From Yponomeuta sedellus (lineage: Eukaryota > Arthropoda > Insecta > Lepidoptera > Yponomeutidae): 64,000 nucleotides of DNA. Below the pieces are notes generated by a model. It did no database searches and was not told the origin of the DNA. It saw only the letters and a program-made list of their open reading frames with translations. Position 1 is the stretch's first letter. Every line of letters starts with the position of its first letter. Of this stretch, positions 43,001 to 58,000 are shown in pieces. Where the stretch lies: assembly GCA_934045075.1 (NCBI GenBank), contig OW203749.1, positions 5,732,804-5,796,803 of the forward strand, given 5' to 3'. The position numbers were made by a program, and so were the translations under genes.

Positions 43001-46000
43001 CTTTGCTAATACAGTCCCCGTAGGGCGGAAACTCACCAACTTGAAAAACACCGTTTCGAGAAATCGACGTTCAAAGTTTTGAAAACGAAAAAAAAATCTA
43101 GCGTCTGTGTTATATATAAGAACGGACATATTTTGAATGTTATTGTCTTAATGCATTTTTACTACAACAAAGCATAGTTTGAATTGACTTATAGGTATAA
43201 ATTTACATCAATTTAAAAGTTATGATGGTTAAACAGTTTTTCCCTTTAATATTTTGATCTTAATCCCGAGTTAGTGATTTTCTATCTAAAGTTAGTTAAT
43301 TTCTACCGAGATTTGACTATTATAAGCAGAAATAACTCGTTTTAGTGAATTTACAACTAGTCTCTGGAAATGCATAACAGTCTCAGACATAACTAACTAA
43401 ATTTGTTTATTTGCGAACCAAAGAAGAAAACACTACAAAAAACTTTCAAAACTTTAATTAAAACTGTTTTTATACGGATTTATGCTCGTTTATTACGTTT
43501 TTTACAATTTTCCAACGTTTCGGCACTTTTTAAGGTGCCGTGGTCCTGGAGTGCTATTCACTAACGCCGTTCGCTCGTGGGTTCGATCGAATTCGTATTC
43601 AGTAATTTAAGCTACCCCAGCGCTACGGCGGTGAAGTGAACTAGTTGTGCAGGTGGGATATTGACCTTTATTTCTATGAAGTTACGTTTAAAACAAAGAA
43701 AGTTCGAATCTCGACTCTATTACATCTGTCAAATAACCCTTTCGCGTACAACGGTAAAATAATTACTAAAATATTTTTTGCCGAGGGTAGTAACTGACAG
43801 TTAATGCTTTCAAAAAGAGCCTGTCACCTCAGTCATCCGAGACCACGGCACCTGGAAAAGTGGCAAAATGTCGGAAAATTGTAATAAACGTGTAAAATCC
43901 GTATAATAAAAGTTTTGATTAAAATATGATCTTTTTTTCAAAACTATTTGTCAATTAACAGGTAGTTAGAGTGCTTTTATTTTCGCTCTCAGCACCGCTC
44001 GCAAACTCTAGGATTTATGCAAATTCAATCGAAAAATTTTACTGACTTCCACTATTCCTCCTTCTTCGTTAGTCTTTTTTTGAAGTCGATTTATCTAATT
44101 TTGTATTTTCAGCTTATGCAAGTTATCATTTGGGGATATTGACCCAAAGAGCCCAGGGTAAAGGTGAAAATATTATTAATATTAAGCATTGATAATCCTA
44201 CTATAATAAGGCCGCCAATTGTAGTGTACTATGTTATTATTTAAGTCTCTTATGTAATTCTTGGTGAACATGGGATAAAGAATATTCTGTCTATTTCTAT
44301 ATAATATTGCATATGTCAATGTTTTTCAAGTAGTTTAGATGATTGTTAGTACTCAATTAGACAATAATGGCTGATTGGAATTACATGAATTATGTACAGA
44401 TAGACGAAGCTCTGAATTGAGACAAAGTTTACTTGATATCCCGCCAACGCGGTCTGAACTAATCCTGCGCAGACGAAGTCGCGGGCACCAGCTAATTTAC
44501 CATATTGGCATTAGCAAGAAGTTCGTGTACCCATGAAAGGGTTAATTCGATCGTGAGCTCACATCACCATTCACATCACACTCACTTGTGCGTGACGTTT
44601 AATTCGTATTCAGAAGCAAAATACGCACAAGTCACAAGTGATGTTGCCATGGGTTACCTATTAGGGATGGAACACCAATGTTTGTCAGTCGAAAAGTCAA
44701 ATTATTATTTTGTTCAGCTTAATTAGCCAAACGCTGCCAAATATTTCTTACAAATAAATCGTTCTGCTTCATTTTTTTAAAGTCTAGGCCTTTTCTAGTT
44801 TTCGAGTCTACGTCTTGTGGATAAAATATGTTATATTGTTGACCAAAGAGTACCTACCTACCCACCGGTGAAGCTTTCTTCTTCTACAGATAAACAAAGG
44901 TAACCGCAAAAATGTATTTTAAATATTTCTAACCGAGACATTGGCTTAAATTTATCACACTTATGTATGATTAATCAATTGTATAGGCAGTACAAAATGC
45001 TTGAAATACGTTGTAACAAATTTCACATTGTGTATCATATAACCTTCCCTGCTTAAAAAAATCACGAAATTTTATTCCAGTTTGAAGCTCAATCAGCTAT
45101 TTGAAGGCTCCTGACACCAACATACGCAGGTGCTCCATCAGAGGTAATGATCGCTATTGAGATATGTGCGGAAATGTGATTGGGACAATATGGCACGGTT
45201 AGCTCTACATTGATTTTGCACGATGTACATAAAGGGGATCTGAGAAAACCACAAAATCTACAACGGATGGGATCACAAATCCCAGACCAATATTCGTCTA
45301 CCTAAGGACGAAATCAAAAACCTTGGCCAAGAATTTGAAACCTTTTATGAAAGAAACAGAAGGGATATTTAAGAAAAACATAAGGTTAGTACTCATAGTA
45401 ACGAAGAACCTTGCCTCAGCAAACGTGATTTGGTACATTAATTCTTGGCCCTGCCATCAAAATGACATCTTGCAATCAAGATGAAACTAGTAGAAATACT
45501 AGTTTCCTATTGATATTAAAGTAATAACATTCTTAGATTGTTCTACAAATTTTTTTATTTTAATTATGAGTCCTTGATGTTGTATTGGTAAACACATTTT
45601 GCGTACTAAATAATTGGTAGTTATCTTATCATCCATAAATCTTTTCCAGACTTCTGATGCCGACTGAAATATTTCAAGGATTGCTACTTCACTGAGAGAT
45701 GTCTCCCATGACAGCCATGTGTTTAACAAAAACCCTATAAGGCACCATCTCATCAATGTGCTGAGCTCTGTAAAAAGCGAGGCTTCACTGGGTAAACAAT
45801 TAGCTAAATCTATTGCAATTTATATATTTTAACAGCCTATACTTTTATTGTACTACTTCTGAATTAAATCTGTATTTTCTAGGTGACTCACGCTATACTC
45901 CGAGAGAGCATAGATAATGACAACTCTGGTTGAGGATACTCCAGCCCTCGGTAGAAGAATTAAACTAAAAAGCAATGCATAGCATGTAACAGTTCTTGAT

Positions 46001-49000
46001 GCCCCCCAAGGAATGGTCCCCACCATTCCCTAGATGTCAATAATCGAGAATTACAAATAGAAATGCAGATTGTGCATCATCTCGAGATTAAGGTGGAATA
46101 ATAAAAATAACGTAGTTAGCAAAATGGTGTTTTAGACCATACTCCATGAATCTAGACGGTGAATTTTAAAAATAATTATTAAGTTACTGTTACTTTAGAA
46201 ATGCCACATATTTTTACACGAAATTTCTGGAAGATTTATTTAAATTGGTTGATTTAAATTTGAAATAAATATTTTTTACTATAAATAAACAATAAAAAAT
46301 GTAGTCTGTACATTTATTAAATAAAACAAATTGATTATTCAAATTATTGTTTTAAGTCACCAACATTATACTCATTAATAACCTGCAACAAGCAAGGTAC
46401 GTAGGTATATAGGTATAATCCACAGCACATTATAGTCATTAAATCCAGACTGCATGTCGACCTTTACACGTATCATTCTGTACAGTTGGGTACAAATCGA
46501 AAATACTCATAGGTAGTACCTATATGGTAACACTATTATATGCCAATGAGAAAATTCAAATTTGAGCACAACCTCTATGATCTGAGGGCACAACCCTGTA
46601 TTTTAGGACCACCACCAACATGATACATTTTTGTTATTTATTTGGTCAAAGTAGTTTGTGATAAGTGACATCTACAAAACAACATTTAAAATCATTACCA
46701 TTATTGTATTATGCTAATGCATAGAAATATTTAAACTATTAAGTGCCAATTACTCTTTACTTGCTACTAGATTGAATTGTAAGCCAAGGTCGATAACACT
46801 ATCAGGCATCAAAAGTTATAATTCATTCTAGTAAAAGAACTAGTTTTAGTATAACGAAATAAACTAATTTAAAAACGTCTCTTTAAATATGAAACTATAA
46901 AATTATAACTTACTATTTGACCTCCGAAAACATCTTGACGACCTCTGTGGCGTAGCGGTAGCGCAACTGCCTACCATGCAAAAGGTCTCGGGTTCGAATC
47001 CCGGCATGGGTGAAATTTTTAGCCTCTAACTAGGTTTTTAAACACTTAAAAAGAACGAATCCTTAGAGCTAAACAAAAATACGTTCCGTTTTTTTATTTC
47101 GAACTTAAAATGGGAGCTTGAAATTAAGTTTAAAAGTTGATTTGATATTACATATTCCATTCCCAACACATAAGTATTTTTTTATTTCGAACTTAAAATG
47201 GGAGCTTGAAATCAAATTTAAAAGTTGATTTGATATTACATATTCCATTCCCAACACATAAGTATTATAATTACACGTATTGAACACCTACGATGATTAA
47301 TAATTACACTAATATTAAAACAATCCATTTGTTGCGCTTCCAAACAATCCAAGTGCATTAGCCACAATTCGGAACGCGCGAAGTGAGTGATACAGACAGG
47401 CAATATTAACCTTTAGGTAGTGACGTGGTTTGGATGATTCATAAATGGTGACGTGACGTTTTACAGACGTCTACGCAATTTAGCTCAAAAGTATGATCTT
47501 AATTATTATTAGACATTTTTTTCTATGTAGTCGAAATAAAAAACCTCTTTTTAATGGTATAGACTAAAATTAAACCCAATTTAAGCATTAATCAACATTT
47601 ATTAGGACATTTGGCAAAAGTTACGATAAAATCACATTCTATAGAAGATTAACTTCTTAAGTGTTATGAAATAAGCAAACAGACTTCTTTTTTAACAAAA
47701 CATAAAATTTCTTACTTCTTCAACTTAATTACTAAAACAAAATAGGAACTATGACAGAATTAGTCTTCAAAATTCAGTCTCAATCAGTACAGTCGCTGCA
47801 GATTGTTTTAGAACAACCCAAGCATATAGGCTTATGACATGTCACGCATTTGTACTTTGTGCGTCGCTTCAGCCTTGCTGGACACACCTTACAAGTCTTT
47901 TTGACATTTTCTTCAACAACTGACTCAATGCGGCTAGGTTCTGGTGGTAAATCTCTGCCAAGAATCCGTTTCATCGTCAGTCTTAGCTCTCTTGGAAGAC
48001 GGTCATTGTAGACTCGTCGTTGTAAATGTGGCAAAACTAATTCACGGGCAAGATCCTGTAAAAATCGTCCTCTTGATATATCTGATACATTGGCACACTG
48101 CTTATAAAGCACAAATGCATTCACTCCGCTCAAGTCTAGCAATCTACAAAAAATTGCTAAAGGCCATCTGCGAGTACGGCGGCTACAGGAATAGTTTGAA
48201 CATTTTTTGTAAATCCATGCAATGCTGTTTCTGGTTCTCTTGTTTTGGACGCTTGAAATTCAGGTGGAATGTGACGTTTATTTTTTTTTAGAGTACCAAC
48301 ATAAGTCAGCCCTCTCTGTTTTAGCTCCTCCATTAGCTCATATGAGCTGAACCAGTTGTCAGCAGTGATGTTACGATTGGTGTTCTCAAAGTCTTTACAA
48401 AGTCGAAGAACTGACTGTGTAGGAATTGCAAACTTTTTGTCGTCTTCTGGTAAACCTAAACCGTCAGATTCCTTGCCACAGTAGATATAAGCATTATAAA
48501 CATAAAATGTCTCAGCATCACAAACCAACAAAATTTTAAGGCCGTACTTTGCAGGTTTTTTGGGCATATAAATTATAAACTTGCATCGGCCTCTAAAGGG
48601 AACAAGCATTTCATCTACGCATAAGTAAGCACCAGGTACATAAACTTTTTTGCAATTGGATATAAACTTGTTAAATATACCCGAAATTGCTGCCAGTTTG
48701 TCAGTCTCTAGTCGTTGCTGTCTGGTTTCTACATCGTTCAAAAGTGTAAGAAATCTGTACTGGGACATAACTGCACGAAATATCTCTCGGCCTGAACCAT
48801 CTGTAGCAAAGATATATTTGGCATTCTCATGGTTAGATTTGAAGACTGATGAGTAAAATAATAACCCGAAGAAAGCCTTCATTTCTTCTGCGTCCGTGTT
48901 GCGAAGCTCAGGTTTTTCCTGATTTTTATATTTTACTCGAATCTGGGCAAGTTTTTTGTTCGTATATTCAATTATTTCATCAGTAATATCGTCATCCATA

Positions 49001-52000
49001 AAATGTCTCCACAAGGCTTCTAGGTTGGTGAATGCTCTAGGCTGTGATCTAGGTATGTCAACGATGTTGTGGGTTAGTGAACGACAGTTACGCATCACTG
49101 GTTCATTGCTTGACCATTTATAACCGTTCTTACCTATGTAGTATCTTGGGTTTCTTTGGGATTCTGTGTTTAGGTTATCGTATGGGGGTATTGGAGGTAG
49201 ACCCGAATCTTGCATCGCTACTGAACTGCTGGGTAATGTTTGTTGTTGAGATACCTGAGTTTCTTCATCCTCAGATTGTTCTGAAGCTGAGTCATGATCA
49301 CTTTGCAAACAGAAATCTGGATCCACTTCTTCATCATCCACATCACTGAAATCTCGCTCCAACTCATCCTCTATCCACTGACTTAGGGTCTTTTCATTTG
49401 TCGAAGTATTATGTGCAACTCGCTTTCGCTTTCGACTATTTCCTGAAGGTCCAGGTTGATCCATCTAAAATAATAACGTACACAGTGAGGTGACGAATAA
49501 GAGACACTTAGAAAAAAATACACTAATACTGAGGTGACGTCTAATAAATCATATACGCAAATACTGACCTCACGTCTCAGGGACACCAAACGGTCGTACA
49601 GGTACAGGTGTTGCTGTCACGAGCGCGAGCACTCGACTGACCGATCACGCCACCGAAACCCGAAGGTAGCGGGAGGGGCGGTGGCGTCTTTCAAAAATTA
49701 ACGGCACAAGACTGTTTTTTGCATCGAGGCCGTCTGTGAGACCCCCACGTCACTACTTAAAGGTTAAAAAATCTTCGTTAACGTGCGCGCGTGCTCAAAG
49801 AAATGTAGGTTAGGTACGCTTAATTTTGTGAAAAAGATGGTGGTACAGTGTATTGAGTGATTGTAAGAAAAATTGGCTCACACCTAGACGCTGTGAAGTA
49901 TATTGACCAGCCCAAGGGAGCGAAGAATACGATCGGCTACTGCTACTACCAGATCACGGATGATATTTATATTGAAGATTTAGTGCTCAAAGGGTGATTT
50001 TTAAGACTAGTATGTACCTATGAGTTTTTTTCTAAATACATGGCATACTGTTGGTACGAAGTTGTCGGTGCGCGTCTCCGACTCGCATTTGGTCGGTTTT
50101 TTATGATTTTCATAACGTAATTTGATTTAATACAATTAATATATGGTTTAGTACTATTTACTTAAATTTTGTTTTATTTTACAGCCCTCGTCTCTCAATC
50201 GGGAAGATAAGTAGGAATGCGTATGTCAATATAAGGTTGTGATAGAAATGTGACGTCTTTAGAACTTCATAAGGGCTGGTACTTAAGTATTTCTCAACGT
50301 CTTACTGACGTTTTGTGATACTACATAAGACGTACGATGCACGGCATACATATGACGTCACTTGCACGTCATATGGTGTCGTATCTCCGACGTCTTCAAC
50401 TGACGTCGTAAGGCTGTGACAAATTCACGTCATCTGAGGGTTAACCCGACGTCGTAAAATGACGTCTTTTACGTCAAAGAGGACTGTATATGGACGTCAA
50501 AATGACGTAGAAATGCTCCCTGGGCGTAATACAGAGAATAATGTAAAGAGTTTCAAAATTTCACTGATGCCGGTGAGTCGCCCATTAGCTCAGTTGGAAA
50601 GAGCGCTGGCACGGGTAGCCAGAGGTCGCGGGTTCGAATCCCGGCATGGGTGGAATTTTTAGCCTCTAAATAGGTTTTTAATAATTCATGTTTATAAAAT
50701 TACTCAATATCTGTGACTTTGAGTACACAAAGTTTATCCAGATTGAATATATTTATTTATATTCTTTTTAAGGCACTAACCTGTGCTAAGGACAATTTAA
50801 TAAAACTATTTATTTAGAGGCTTAAAATTCCACCCATGCCAGGACCACTGGCTAACCGTGCCAGCGCCCTCCTGATAAACTGAGCTTATTATTCCGGTAT
50901 TTACACTATTTCATTCGGTACGATAGCAGTTATGACTACCATACCTCAGCTCCCTTAGCGCTGCATGCCGCTCACACCGGGTACCGGCAGAATACCAGCG
51001 CTGAAGTTCTTCCTGAACTTTCAGCACATGATGAGTCGGAGCCCATTCACATTTGCCACACCTAGGTTGATCACTCCCAGTTCATTACATTGCCTAGGTA
51101 CACTACAGTACCGTGTATGACTTATCTTCTGAGTTTTTTTGCTTTTTATGTATGCTACTGTTTTATTATTGCTTTGGACTGGTATTTGGTTTTGTATTGC
51201 TATGCATTGTATACGTGTGTGTCTTATGTGAATAAATGTTTTATCTATCTATCTAAAGTACAAAGTACTGCCGGAGGTCGTGGTTTTGTTTGGATGCACA
51301 TTTGAACAAATACATAGCCTCAGTATCAGTGTATTTACATCTTTGTCACCTAGCTGGTTTACCTAAACCTACTTCGTAACATCACAAACATAAGGCCACG
51401 CCGCTCGTGGCCTAGGCGAACCGAATGATTGGAATCAATCACTTGACTTAAGCAACAACAGGCGCAGTCAGGTGCTGGATGGGTGACCGTATCGTGACTA
51501 CTGCTTGTGATATTTTTTCCGAGCGCTTCCGTGCTTCGCAAGGCATGCGAAGCCGATAGCGCCTTCTGTCGCGCAATGGAAGTCGTTAAGCCATGTCAGA
51601 GGCTTCAGTTAGTTTATCCTGTTTTCTCCGCACTCAGCCTCATAGTTGGGCCATTTTGAGATCACTCCAGCCAGCCAATCTTTTTTCAGAAAGCCAGCAG
51701 TGCACCCAGGTCACTGCTGGCCTCCCGAAGGATCCCAGCTTTCCTATCATAGATGTTCGTTGCACTTCCACGCTCCCTCAGTGAATGAACACGTCGCGGG
51801 TAGTTCGTCTTCCTTGAGGCATAGTCGACATAACGGGATGTCGGTCAGTCCCATAGCGTGGAGGTGTTTATTCAGTGTTCAATGGCTCGTCATAAGTGCC
51901 ATGGCTTTGCGCAGATCGCTGCATGTGAGGCGTTTCGATATTGTTGGTAGGGCCTCTCTGGCTTGTTTGCATTTCGTTTCTGTTTTCCATAGTTCAGCAT

Positions 52001-55000
52001 GATGGGTTTCTGTTTGCAATCTTAATGTCGGAGGCCTTATGGGCAGCTTGATAACTTAAGGCCCGCCTCTGTCTTATAATCCTCCACTAACCCAGGCTTG
52101 GCCCCGTGGTAGAGTGTGACCTAACCTTAAGAGACCCGTGCTCCAGCGTGTGGACATACAAATGGTTGATATCAAAAAAGGGCACCTCTGTATCCCAGAG
52201 GGGTGAGCAGATGCAGGGACTGCCAGTTGCTATTATACGATCCTGGTTAACTACTATCACTTCATCGCCATTTATTAGTCGTTGCATGCGAGACGGTTTT
52301 GGGTACGTTTTATCCTGCCCTTTGCTGACACGTCCCCTATTCGACCAAATACGGGTCGAAGTATGTTCGCCTGGAGCGTTTCTTACCAGTCATTCCACTC
52401 ACATTCGCCATTCCACCCACATTATATTTATTCTTTCTTACTTCATAATAATTAATGTTCTTAAAATATACAGTATATGATATACACCCCACTGTAGAGC
52501 ACAGGTCTTCTTTCAGAAAGAATGTAAGCTTGATCACCACGCGTGCCCACCTCAGATATGCGAACAGCGAGTTATATGAACATATCAGCCAGTCAGGTTT
52601 CTTTACGATGTTATCATTCACAATTAGCGAGTGGTATTTCTACTTTAACTTCACAAATGTGCCTGAGATACAAAACATTACTATAATAATACTGGTTTCA
52701 ACAAAAAATAATGAGTTATCTTCTACATTATGGGATTCGATCGTGAGTTCACCTAAAGGAGAGTAACTTTTGATTTTGACAGATGTAATCGAATTCATGT
52801 GCGAGTTCATGATCGAAGTGAGCTGCGAATCGAACCTTCAGAATACCAATTTCATTGACATTTGTAGTTCTCTTCACCGCCGTAGCGCCAGTGTAGAATT
52901 AAGTCTTGATTTAAAAGCAAACTATTCGTTTGTGTGTGTGTGAAGTGTGACCAGATGCTGGCCGGAAAATATTGACAAAGTTTGGAAAAACTGGGTCTAA
53001 CCATGACGGAGTAAAAATATGAAAAAAATACGTTCTATGCGTAAGTACGTTCATATAACACTTTCTATTTAACATTACATCGAGTGTAAATTACTGTGTC
53101 AATGTTTTTATCTGTAAATAGAAAAAAAAACAAATAAAGAAACGGTAGTCTACTTGAAAACACACTCAGTGTTTTAACGGTGTGATATTAGTAGCTTGTC
53201 GATCACACGCAAAATACTAAAGATAATATGCTTTTGGATTTTTCCAAAGCTGTCGAAACTGTCTCTGTTCCCATTCTGCTGGATAAACTAGAAACTATTG
53301 GAATCGGAGAGTTGCCCTTTCAAGGCAATGTAAATGAGCGACAAGTTAGGATTGGTGACTACACGTATGATATAGGCGTATGGCGTGCTCCCCAGAATTC
53401 CATGTTATGTCTTGAAAGAGCTTACGGAGCTGTGATAAAAGTAATACTTAGTGGTTCAGTCAGATACTCGATTACACTTTTATATTGAGACTCGATTGAT
53501 TTCCTCACAAAATTATTAAACAGAAACAACACATCTATGACCTACGTTCCCCTAGTACTTAAGAATCGACAGAGTATACCAAACGTTAGCCCATAGAACC
53601 AAACTTTCCCGGTGTCATTTTTATGTAGTAGGTTCATACACTGTTAATAAATAAAAAAACGTAAAGCCCAAACAACAAAATAGTTCCTTCGTCTTAACTA
53701 TTTAATAACGGAAAATCTACTAAAACCCATACAGTAAAACCTAGCCCACAAATAAAGTTATCGTACCTCATCTTTCTCTTCTCATTTGTTTCAATTTATT
53801 TTTCCTATAGAGACATACATAGCACGAACACTCCCCGTTCACACAAACACAATACACATACGAAATTACCCCACCCCCGCCCCCCCCCCCCTCTTTCCCT
53901 CATGCTCGCTACTTTACACACGTTTACTTACCGTCCATTACACTGCACCTATCAATTTTTTGCTAAGGTTAAAATAAGATAAGAATATTGTTGATTTTAT
54001 TCATTTATAATTTCTAATTACTTACAACTTATTGTGTAACCTTATTTAATAAATGCATGTCCTAATTATACAGTGTATATTTGAAATCTAATGGTAGTTG
54101 GCGTTGACGTCTGAGATACAGTGTTTAACATTAGTTCAGATTTCATCGTTTTTTTTTTTAATGCACGCACTAGTAGGCTCGATATTATTGTGTAAGGAAT
54201 GTATTGCCTACATTTTTAAAGAATAAAAATTACTGAATTACTGAACTACTTGTAAGCAAATAAATCAGTAATCGTGTCATTTTATTTTACTCGTATGGTA
54301 ACCCCACGAGAATTGCTTCTTATGCCAGCGACTTGGATACACTGTATACTGCCAATGATATAATTTTTTTTATACATTTCAATAGATTTAGGCTAGTAAA
54401 TACTTAGACTGTACAATTTTAGACAACGCAACATGTTCGTAAGATTTTTTTATAGCATCGTTTTGCCAAAATATGCGAAACAAATTATAGCCTACGACTT
54501 CGACTGAAGTAATATTAGTGTCAACCCCTATGCAAGGAATGTCATATTTTCGGGTTCTGAAGGTCAAATTAAGGTGAGTGTGAGGTGAACGACGAGGTGA
54601 CCGACGAAGTGACCGACGAAGTGACCATCGAAGTGATCGACGATCTTACTGAATCGACATGCTGGATGAGTCATCCGGGACAAAAACAGTTTTAATTATG
54701 TCTACTGCTCGTGTTAACATTAGAAAATAATTTCAAAACTTTATTCAAAAAGGAAAAAGAACAAAAAGTGTCATAAATGACCATAACAAAGAACAATAGC
54801 TAAATGTCTTCTTCATCGTGTTCATTAACATCGGGCTCGGCGAGTCTATCAATGGTGAATTTAACAGTAGGAAGAGAAGCAAAATGAAATGAAAAAGTTT
54901 TATTCAAAGTAGCGCAAAAACTGCGGCTTAATGAACGTTACAATTCAAACTAGGTGTCCATTTCAAAATCTAGATAATTTGGAAGAAAAAAATAACAAAG

Positions 55001-58000
55001 TTCTTAGTAAACAAAGTTTACATATTTATTATAAAACATAGAACTCATGCATTATCTTTAATTCCAGACATCATTGTCATCTAAATAATCGTTTATGTTA
55101 TACAAGCCCTTTTGGCACAAAGTTTGCTTAACATTTTTTGAACCGCGTTTCAGATAAGCTTAATATATCTTCAGGGCTTTTATTATAGAAGCGTATACAA
55201 TGCCCCATGAAGGATGTATTAACCTTTACCAGCCTAAATAGAGGAAACAAAGTTAGTTAGTTATCAACCCTTGTATGTCCCCACTGCTGGGGCACGGGTC
55301 TCCTCCTGCATCGCAGGAAGGTTAGGCCATACTCCACCACGGGGGCCAAGTCCGGTTGGTGGAGGATTGTAAGACAGTGGCGGGCCTTACTGTGAGAAGT
55401 TATCAAGCCGCCCATAAGGCCTCTGACATGGCTTAACGACTGCCATTATATGACAGCCGGCACCAACGGCTTTACGTGCCTTGCGAAGCACGGAAGCGCT
55501 CGGAAAAATGCCACTAGCGGTAGTCACAGGACTCTCACCCATCCCGTACCTGACCGCGCCTGTTGTTGCTTAACCAAGTGATTGATTCCAATCACTCGGT
55601 TCGCCTAGGCCACGAGCGCTTCAAAAGTTTATGTTTATTTCTAGTTTTGGCTACTTAAAGTTTTAAAGTTACTGGTATTTTTCCTGACGTACTCGTTACG
55701 TTGACATACGTTAACGTAATGTTTTCATAGACATACTGACTGGCAACTGTCAGGATGTTAGTTTCTTTAAAGAAATCTCTTAACGAATCTCTACCGCGTA
55801 GCTTATAAATGAATCTGATCGCTCTCTTCTGCAAGACGAAGATGGTTTCAATGTCTGCTGCCGTTCCCCACAGAAGTATGCCATAGGACATAACACTATG
55901 GAAGTTACTAAAATAAACAAACCTTGCAGTTGCGACGTCAGTAAGTTCCTTAAATTTTTTAACTGCATAATTATGCTGCTGAACTAAGCTTATTTGCATT
56001 TTTTTCTATATGTGGACCACATTGAAGCTTTGATCCATTGTGAAAACTAAAAATACGGTTTCATTCACAAGCTCTAATTTGACATTCCCCAATATAACAT
56101 TGCTATCAACCGTTTTAACATTTGGAAGTGTGAACTTTATACATTTTTTTTTTTAATTTAACAGTAATTTATCAGAAGAAAAGCAATTTAGCAACAGAGA
56201 GAGAGCATTATTTGTACTGTCGCAGTCATGTGTCATCTGCAAATAACACTAGCTCTGACACATTTTGAACCATGACCGGCAAATCATTTACATATACGAG
56301 GAAGAGGAACGGCCCTAATATCGATCTTGTGGCCACCTCTGACCCTGAAGATTTAGTTCTATTTATTTATATCAGCTCTTTGAACTCTCCCTTCTAAATA
56401 TGATGTCATAAGTTTTAGCTAAAACCATAGACAAAAAAGATATTTTTGGTCTATGCCAAAACTAACTAAAGTGGCTTAGGTGACGACGAGACTGTACTTT
56501 GGGTAGGCATAAAATAATTAAGTACATTTAATTAATTGTTCCTTTCAATGTGGCTGTAAAACATTGTAATTAGTTAGTTTTTGAAGTTTTTAAATTTGTA
56601 ACCATGGCTTCTATGAAAAAACTGGTTAGACAGAAATGTAGAGAAAAAAAATGCGACCCTAATGCTACTAAACGCTCATTTTCTCCTTAAGTCGACTTGG
56701 TGAGTTTCCGCTCTACGGGGACGACCCCTATCTGGTCGATGTATGTCCGCCTGGGACGACCCTTACCAACCCTTCCACTCACATTCGCAATATATATATT
56801 TGTTTCGTCAATCTTTCTTCCTTCATCCTCTCCACATGTCCAAACCAACGCATGGCAACGCAACATTCCTTTCGCAATTCTAGTAACTAACTACATCCTC
56901 TTTCAGTCCACAACGTTCTCTGATCAGACTATTGCGTATCCTGTCATTCAAAGTTTAGTTTATGTCGTGTTTATGTCTTTAGTTTATTGTTTCTGTCATT
57001 TTAGTTTATGTCTTTGTTTTTTTGGGTTTTGTACCTCAAAAGTGCCAGCCTGGGAGCCTTGTAGCCCTTCTGTCCCTTTGAAGGTTTAGTTATCTTCTTT
57101 TCTATCTGCCGTCTGCTGTCGGGGGTTGGCAATCAATTCGGCTATCTTGCTTTTCGAGTATGCCAATCGATATCAACACTTGTATGTCCCCACTGCTGGC
57201 GCACGGGTCTCTTCCAAAAATGAAGCAATCCTGGCTGACTGAAAATCAGCGCTGAAGGCTTGTCCATCAGCATAATGCTGAGTCAGTTGCCATTTATAGC
57301 AGCAGCGACACGCCGTGACCTTTCGTTTTTCTGCCTTTTTTTTGTTTTTTGTCAATGTTATGTTTAGTAATAATATTACACTATTTTTATTTTTAATGCA
57401 CTAACCCGTGCTAAGGAACAAATTTAAAAACCTATTTAGAGGCTAAAAATTTCACCCATGCCGGGATTTGAACCCGCAACCTCTGGCTATCCGTACCAGC
57501 GCTCTACCAATTGAGCGCTGGTACGGTTAGCCAGAGGTTGCGGGTTCAAATCCCGGCATGGGTGAAATTTTTAGCCTCTAAATAGGTTTTTAAATTAGTA
57601 ATAATATGTTTTAAGTTTGTTTTTGTGGCGTGTGCACTTTTTCTATAGTATGTATGTTTTTATTCTTCTTGTTCTTCTTCAAAATGGACGTGCCCTATTA
57701 ATAGCTATCGTATATGCTAGTTTTTTTAAGGCACTTGATTCTGTGAAAACCGTTAGCAGCCTCCAAAAAAAGAGATACCTACCAAGTGTTCGTGACTTTC
57801 GAAACAAGTTTTCTCAATATGAAACAAGATTTCGACGCGCTTTTTTTAATTTTACGTTTCTATTTAAAAGTAATAATCTAAGTAGAATGCATTTTTAATT
57901 AGATACTAATCACACGACCGCGGGTCTCTCACTACCTGTATGGGCCTAACTGCCTATATCTTACGTTATGTATTATGTGTTACGTTATGTATTAGGTTCA

